A stretch of DNA of 10,016 nt from Betaproteobacteria bacterium (GTDB lineage Bacteria > Pseudomonadota > Gammaproteobacteria > Burkholderiales > Burkholderiaceae): positions 1 through 10,016 of the forward strand of contig JAGWXN010000111.1 of the NCBI GenBank assembly GCA_018969885.1. The letters run 5' to 3'. Both the position numbers and the translations under genes were made by a program. Positions 6,404-10,016 of the stretch are shown in pieces. The notes under the pieces were generated by a model that saw only the letters and a program-made list of their open reading frames with translations, had not been told where the DNA came from and searched no databases. Numbering within the stretch: position 1 is the stretch's first letter; the number at the start of each line of letters is the position of its first letter.

Positions 6404-6919
6404 TTATCGCGCCCGCTGGCCATCGGAGGGCTGGGCGCCGAGCGGATCGGGCGCAGCCCCCCAGCGCGCAGCCGCGTCGTCATCGGTGCTGCGCGCATCG
6501 ACCCAGCGCGCGCCTTGCGGGGTCTGTTCCTTTTTCCAAAACGGTGCCCGAGTCTTCAGAAAATCCATGATGAATTCGCAGGCAGAAAACGCATCACCCC
6601 GATGCGCCGATGTGACGCCCACCATCACGATCTGATCAGTGGGCCGTAACTCACCGAAGCGATGAATGATGAGCGTGGCATTCAACCGCCAGCGGGCATG
6701 CGCCTGGGCGGCAATGTCTTCCAGGGCCGCTTCGGTCATGCCCGGGTAATGCTCGAGCGTAAGCGTAGAAACACCGCTGCCATCGTTGACGTCGCGCACA
6801 GTGCCCACGAACGCAGCCACGGCCCCTACCCCGGGATCGCCCGCACGCAGGGCGTTCACTTCAAGACCCAGGTCGAAGTCATCCTGCTGAACACGCACAA
6901 TGGAACGGAGGGCATTCAT
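6404..6919 (-). CDS. moaE: Molybdopterin synthase catalytic (large) subunit MoaE
   Basis: MoaE, with two copies of MoaD, inserts the two dithiolene sulphurs into precursor Z (cPMP) to make molybdopterin in the cytosol. The protein (171 residues) aligns along its length with E. coli MoaE by eye: 'TLEHYPGMTE' at 54-63, 'VIHR.GEL' as 'IIHRFGEL' at 84-91, 'VGVTSAHR' at 100-107 and 'KTRAPFWKKE' at 122-131. Lys122 and Lys129 correspond to the catalytic Lys119 and Lys126 of E. coli. About 18 residues at the C-terminus go beyond the usual end. The frame is open back to 7060, but that part overlaps moaD and is unlike MoaE. The ATG at 6919 is chosen because it lies 14 bases after the moaD stop and gives the family N-terminus. 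Confidence 0.97.
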   Translation of the reverse strand: MNALRSIVRVQQDDFDLGLEVNALRAGDPGVGAVAAFVGTVRDVNDGSGVSTLTLEHYPGMTEAALEDIAAQAHARWRLNATLIIHRFGELRPTDQIVMVGVTSAHRGDAFSACEFIMDFLKTRAPFWKKEQTPQGARWVDARSTDDDAAARWGAAPDPLGAQPSDGQRAR

Positions 6920-6933
6920 GCCATGCAGCCGCT

Positions 6934-7191
6934 TCAGCCGCCGGTGACGGGCGGAAACACGGCCACCTCGGCGCCCTCTGCAAGCGGCGTCTCCGGATCG
7001 GCCAGTTTTCGATTGACCGCCATGCGAAGCGCGCGACCGGGCGCAAGCGCCTCCGACCACACGCCCCCACGATGAGCGAGCCAGGCGCGTAGCTCGCCTG
7101 CGCTTTGCACCTCAGCAGGCACGTCCACCGACTCGCGTTCGGTGCCAAGCGCTTCGCGGAGCGCTGCAAAATAAAGCATTGTGATCTTCAT
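6934..7191 (-). CDS. moaD: Molybdopterin synthase sulphur-carrier (small) subunit MoaD
   Basis: MoaD is a ubiquitin-fold sulphur carrier. Its C-terminal Gly-Gly is adenylated by MoeB-type enzymes, converted to a thiocarboxylate, and inserted into the MoaE active site. The product has 85 residues, starts 'MKITMLYFAALREALG' as the family does, and ends 'FPPVTGG' with the required terminal Gly-Gly. The start codon overlaps the moeA stop (ATGA, four shared bases, 7188-7191), a sign of translational coupling, and moaE follows 14 bases on. No moeB-like gene is present in the window, so the activating enzyme must be encoded elsewhere. Confidence 0.97.
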   Translation of the reverse strand: MKITMLYFAALREALGTERESVDVPAEVQSAGELRAWLAHRGGVWSEALAPGRALRMAVNRKLADPETPLAEGAEVAVFPPVTGG

Positions 7192-8420
7192 GCGCCCAGA
7201 GCCGAGAAGGCGATAAAGCGTACGGTATCGCCCGGGGCGATGGCGCGCCCGGCGGGGTTATCGATCAACCCATCGCAGCGAACGGTGGAGGTAAGCACGC
7301 CCGAGCTTTGATTGGCGAACAAATCGAGCCCGCCTCCGGCATTGAGTGCAACCCGCAGAAACTCACGCCGTCGGTCGGGCTTGGGCCATGCGAAGTCCGC
7401 TCGCATGGGCAGCCGGGCAACCTCCACATCGGTCACGCCCTGAAGGCGAAGCACAAACGGACGCACCATCAGCAGGAAGGTCACAAAGCTTGAGACCGGA
7501 TTACCCGGGAGTCCGATGAACCAGGCGTGCGCATCCGGCGTGCCAGCGCGACGCACCCGGCCGAATGCCAGCGGCTTACCTGGCTTCATCGCGATCTGCC
7601 AAAGCGCGAGCTCACCCTCGGCTTCGACCGCGGGTTTGACATGATCTTCTTCGCCCACCGACACCCCGCCTGAGGTGAGGATCAGGTCGGCATCCCGTGC
7701 GGCCTCCTGCAGCGCCGAGCGGGTGGCCGCGAGTGAATCGGGAACGATGCCGAAGTCGTTCACCTCGCAGCCCAGCGAACGAAGCAGCCCCACCAGAACG
7801 AAACGGTTGCTGTTGTAGATGGCACCAGGGCGCAGCGGCTCGCCTGGCATGGTGAGCTCGTCACCCGTAAAAAAACACGCCACCCGCGGGCGACGGCGAA
7901 CGATCAGCGAGGCCGCACCGACCGACGCTGCAAGGCCGGTCGCCTGGGGCGTGAGCCTGGTGCCCGCGGCCAGCACGACGCTGTCTTGCGCAATATCCTC
8001 CCCCGCCCGTCGCACCCATTCGCCCGCGCGCGGCAGATGTTCGAGCACCACATGATCGCCATCGACCCGGACCTGCTCCTGCATCACGACGGCGTCGGCC
8101 CCCTCGGGAATAAAGGCGCCCGTGAAAATCCGCGCTGCGGTACCAGGCTCGAGCTTTGCGCCCAACTGCCCAGCCGGGATCCGCTGCGCCACCCGAAGAC
8201 GCGCGCCCAGCACACCCTTCAGGTCGGCCACGCGCACCGCATATCCATCCATTTGCGTGTTGTCAGCAGGGGGGACATTGAGCCCGGAACGAAGGTCGGT
8301 GGCCAGCACACGACCCGCCCCGTCGAGGGTCGACACGGTTTCTGTGTCGGCAAGCGGCGAGACCGCAGCAAGCAGCGCTGCCAGTGCATCATCAAAGGAA
8401 AGTAGAGGCGCCTTGTTCAT
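7188..8420 (-). CDS. moeA: Molybdopterin molybdenumtransferase MoeA
   Basis: MoeA inserts molybdate into adenylylated molybdopterin, the last general step of molybdenum cofactor synthesis, in the cytosol. With the ATG at 8420 the protein has 410 residues, the normal length. Visible motifs are 'PPADNTQMDGYAVR' at 50-63 (Asp58 matches Asp59 of E. coli), 'TGAFIPEGADAVVMQE' at 100-115, 'TSGGVSVGEEDHVK' at 249-262 in the MoCF/MogA-like domain, and 'GLPGNPVSS' at 303-311. A small C-terminal domain IV contains 'DGLIDNP'. The frame is open to 8471, but those 17 extra residues overlap the upstream transporter gene. The chosen start lies one base after that gene's stop, and translation is probably coupled. 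The stop overlaps moaD by four bases. Confidence 0.96.
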   Translation of the reverse strand: MNKAPLLSFDDALAALLAAVSPLADTETVSTLDGAGRVLATDLRSGLNVPPADNTQMDGYAVRVADLKGVLGARLRVAQRIPAGQLGAKLEPGTAARIFTGAFIPEGADAVVMQEQVRVDGDHVVLEHLPRAGEWVRRAGEDIAQDSVVLAAGTRLTPQATGLAASVGAASLIVRRRPRVACFFTGDELTMPGEPLRPGAIYNSNRFVLVGLLRSLGCEVNDFGIVPDSLAATRSALQEAARDADLILTSGGVSVGEEDHVKPAVEAEGELALWQIAMKPGKPLAFGRVRRAGTPDAHAWFIGLPGNPVSSFVTFLLMVRPFVLRLQGVTDVEVARLPMRADFAWPKPDRRREFLRVALNAGGGLDLFANQSSGVLTSTVRCDGLIDNPAGRAIAPGDTVRFIAFSALGA

Positions 8421-8421
8421 G

Positions 8422-9360
8422 TCAGTCCGTGGCACGGATCGCCGCAGACGGAGCGGGTAGAGACGCCGCACCGGCGCGACCGAAACGGCCGTTCACCAGG
8501 AAACTGCCGAGGAGGATAAGCGCCAGCCCAGCAAACGCATGGATACCCAGACGCTCATCAAGGAAAGACCAGCCGCCCAACACCGCAACCACCGGCATCA
8601 GGAACATGGCGATGGCCGCCCGCGTGGCGCCCACCTGGCGCACCAGCAGGTAGTTGAGGACCGCGGGCATCAGGGTGCCGACCGTGGCGAGCGCCAGCAG
8701 TGTGAGAAGGCTGCCAACGTCTGGGCGCGAATCAAGCGGACGCTCAAAGATGAAGGCAAGCGGCACCAGGACCGTGGAGGCCGCAACGAACGCACCCGTG
8801 GTGAGCGACACCGGGTCAATGTGGCGGAAGCGCCGCATCAGCACCATGGCGGACGCGTAGGCGATGGGTCCGCAAAGCGTGATGAGTTCAGCCACGGCAT
8901 GCTCGCCCAGCCCACCCAACACCGACGGCCCGATCACCACCACCACGCCGGCCATGCCGGTGGCAATGCCTGCGAAACGGGCCAGCCCAAGCCGCTCATC
9001 TCGCAGGAACACCGCACCCAGCAGCAGCGTGAGAAGCGGAATGATGGAATAGAGGATGCCCGACAGCCCGCTTGCGATGGTTTGCTGACCGATGGCAAGC
9101 GCGGTGTAGGGCACGGTGATGATGCCCAGCGACGCGAGCGCCACGGCCGTCCGGTCGCGGGGCTCGCGCGGCAACGACCGCCGCATGAGCACCATCGCAA
9201 CCACGCAAAACGGCAGCGCAAGCAGCACCCGGCTGGCGGCCAGGGTAAGCGGCGGAAGTGCGTTCACCATCAGCTTGTTGAGAATGACCGACGATGCAAA
9301 GCTCGCCGAGGTGGCGAGCAGCAGAGCCATCTGCCGCCAGGTGAGCGCCTGCTCGGGCAC
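8422..9360 (-). CDS. DMT-superfamily (EamA domain) transporter, probable exporter
   Basis: This inner-membrane protein of 312 residues has about ten predicted hydrophobic helices made of two EamA repeats, roughly 11-143 and 155-290. The repeats are visibly related: both end in a segment with 'LDERLG' or 'RDERLG' followed by 'FAG.A' and a Gly-rich helix ('DERLGLARFAG' at 121-131 and 'DERLGIHAFAG' at 268-278). Many EamA proteins export amino acids or other metabolites, and the threonine/homoserine exporter RhtA belongs to this superfamily, but the substrate cannot be read from the sequence. The start is a GTG at 9360, three bases after the thrC stop, with GGGGG 8 bases before it. An ATG at 9330 (residue 11) is an alternative. 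Tight packing with thrC and moeA suggests one transcript. Confidence 0.92.
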   Translation of the reverse strand: MPEQALTWRQMALLLATSASFASSVILNKLMVNALPPLTLAASRVLLALPFCVVAMVLMRRSLPREPRDRTAVALASLGIITVPYTALAIGQQTIASGLSGILYSIIPLLTLLLGAVFLRDERLGLARFAGIATGMAGVVVVIGPSVLGGLGEHAVAELITLCGPIAYASAMVLMRRFRHIDPVSLTTGAFVAASTVLVPLAFIFERPLDSRPDVGSLLTLLALATVGTLMPAVLNYLLVRQVGATRAAIAMFLMPVVAVLGGWSFLDERLGIHAFAGLALILLGSFLVNGRFGRAGAASLPAPSAAIRATD

Positions 9361-9363
9361 CTC

Positions 9364-10016
9364 TCAGGCCCCCAACGCTGGGCAGCGAGCGGCAATGTAC
9401 TGCTTGAGCATGGGCACATCGGCGGGCATCAGCGCAAAACGCTGCACTTTCGACTCAAGCCCTTCGAAGCCTGCGGGTCGCGGCGCCTCGCGGCCCAGCG
9501 CTTCGCGAATGGTGTCAGCAAACTTTGCCGGCAATGCGGTTTCCAGGCAGATCATGGGAACGCCCGGCTCGCGCCATCGCGCGGCCACCGCCAGCCCGTC
9601 GGCAGTGTGGGTGTCGACCACCACACCGTGGTTAGCGTAAACGGCACGAATGGTCTCGAGGCGGGTGGCGTGCGTGCTGCGGCCCGAGGCAAAGCCATAC
9701 CGTCCGATCTCGGCGAACTCGGTGCTCGCGCTGAGGTCGAACTCCCCCCGGGCATCGATCTCGCGCCACAGGGCGGCTACGCGGTCGCCGTCCCGGCCAA
9801 CGAGGTCGTAGATGAAGCGTTCGAAGTTCGAGGCCTTGCTGATATCCATGGAGGGGCTGCTGGTCTGGAAGGTTTCCGCTGACCCGCGGACCCGATAGCG
9901 ACCACTCTGGAAAAACTCGTCGAGAACATTGTTCTCATTGGTGGCAACCACCAATCGGGAGATGGGGAGCCCCATCTGACGTGCGATATGCCCCGCGAGT
10001 ACGTTACCGAAATTGC
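9364..10016 (-). CDS. thrC: Threonine synthase, C-terminal part (5' end beyond the window)
   Basis: Threonine synthase is a PLP enzyme of fold type II that turns O-phosphohomoserine into threonine. About 217 residues are visible, and the frame is open through the right edge. The segment starts inside the conserved 'NFGNVLAGHIARQMGLPI' (the GNFGN phosphate-binding loop), continues with 'VVATNENNVLDEFF' and 'TSSPSMDISKASNFERFIYDL', and ends 'CPALGA'. These fit the long ThrC form of proteobacteria. The PLP-binding lysine lies in the missing part. An ATG at 9975 is internal and is not the start. The gene leads into the DMT transporter with a three-base gap. In related bacteria hom usually precedes thrC, but that lies outside this window. 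Confidence 0.96.
   Translation of the reverse strand, partial: NFGNVLAGHIARQMGLPISRLVVATNENNVLDEFFQSGRYRVRGSAETFQTSSPSMDISKASNFERFIYDLVGRDGDRVAALWREIDARGEFDLSASTEFAEIGRYGFASGRSTHATRLETIRAVYANHGVVVDTHTADGLAVAARWREPGVPMICLETALPAKFADTIREALGREAPRPAGFEGLESKVQRFALMPADVPMLKQYIAARCPALGA

Noticed and set aside
6920..7060. A longer MoaE start giving 218 residues
   Set aside because: The extra 47 residues overlap moaD in another frame and resemble nothing in the MoaE family.
8539..9882. A 447-codon plus-strand open frame opposite the DMT transporter and thrC
   Set aside because: The translation is low-complexity and rich in Arg, His and Gln. It crosses two well-supported genes on the other strand, so it is a codon-bias shadow.

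Overview
The window looks like chromosome from a high-GC betaproteobacterium, most likely of the order Burkholderiales. The main reason is gene order: on the minus strand thrC, moeA, moaD and moaE are followed by clpB, an arrangement familiar from that group. Protein sequences such as MoaE, MoaD, MoeA and ClpB fit. The genus cannot be named from the sequence alone.

Layout, right to left, in the direction most genes are read. (1) 10016-6404, minus: the 3' part of thrC (threonine synthase), a DMT/EamA exporter, moeA, moaD and moaE, packed with gaps of 3, 1, -4 and 14 bases, so probably one transcript linking the end of threonine synthesis with molybdenum cofactor assembly. (2) 6318-5938, minus: crcB, a fluoride channel, 85 bases after moaE. 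(3) 4806-5924, plus: an Old Yellow Enzyme of the YqjM type. It is the only plus-strand gene; it converges on crcB and diverges from clpB. (4) 4718-2118, minus: full-length clpB disaggregase with a heat-shock (sigma-32-like) promoter upstream. (5) 1878-1, minus: a Flp-type pilin, a TadV/CpaA prepilin peptidase, and the N-terminal 327 residues of an AAA ATPase that runs off the left edge. These three look like the start of a Flp/Tad pilus locus.

The 239 bases between clpB and the pilin gene are the most structured non-coding part. They hold four hairpins and a polypyrimidine tract. Three of the four hairpins contain one pair that is G-U in minus-strand RNA but A-C in plus-strand RNA, which suggests a folded minus-strand transcript (clpB 3' end, pilin leader, or both). 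The second item of note is the left-edge ATPase: its Walker A motif has Arg in place of the invariant Lys, and it sits next to the prepilin peptidase. No mobile element, CRISPR array, rRNA or tRNA was seen. Apart from these points the window is mostly ordinary housekeeping sequence, and I see no clear sign of a wholly new system.
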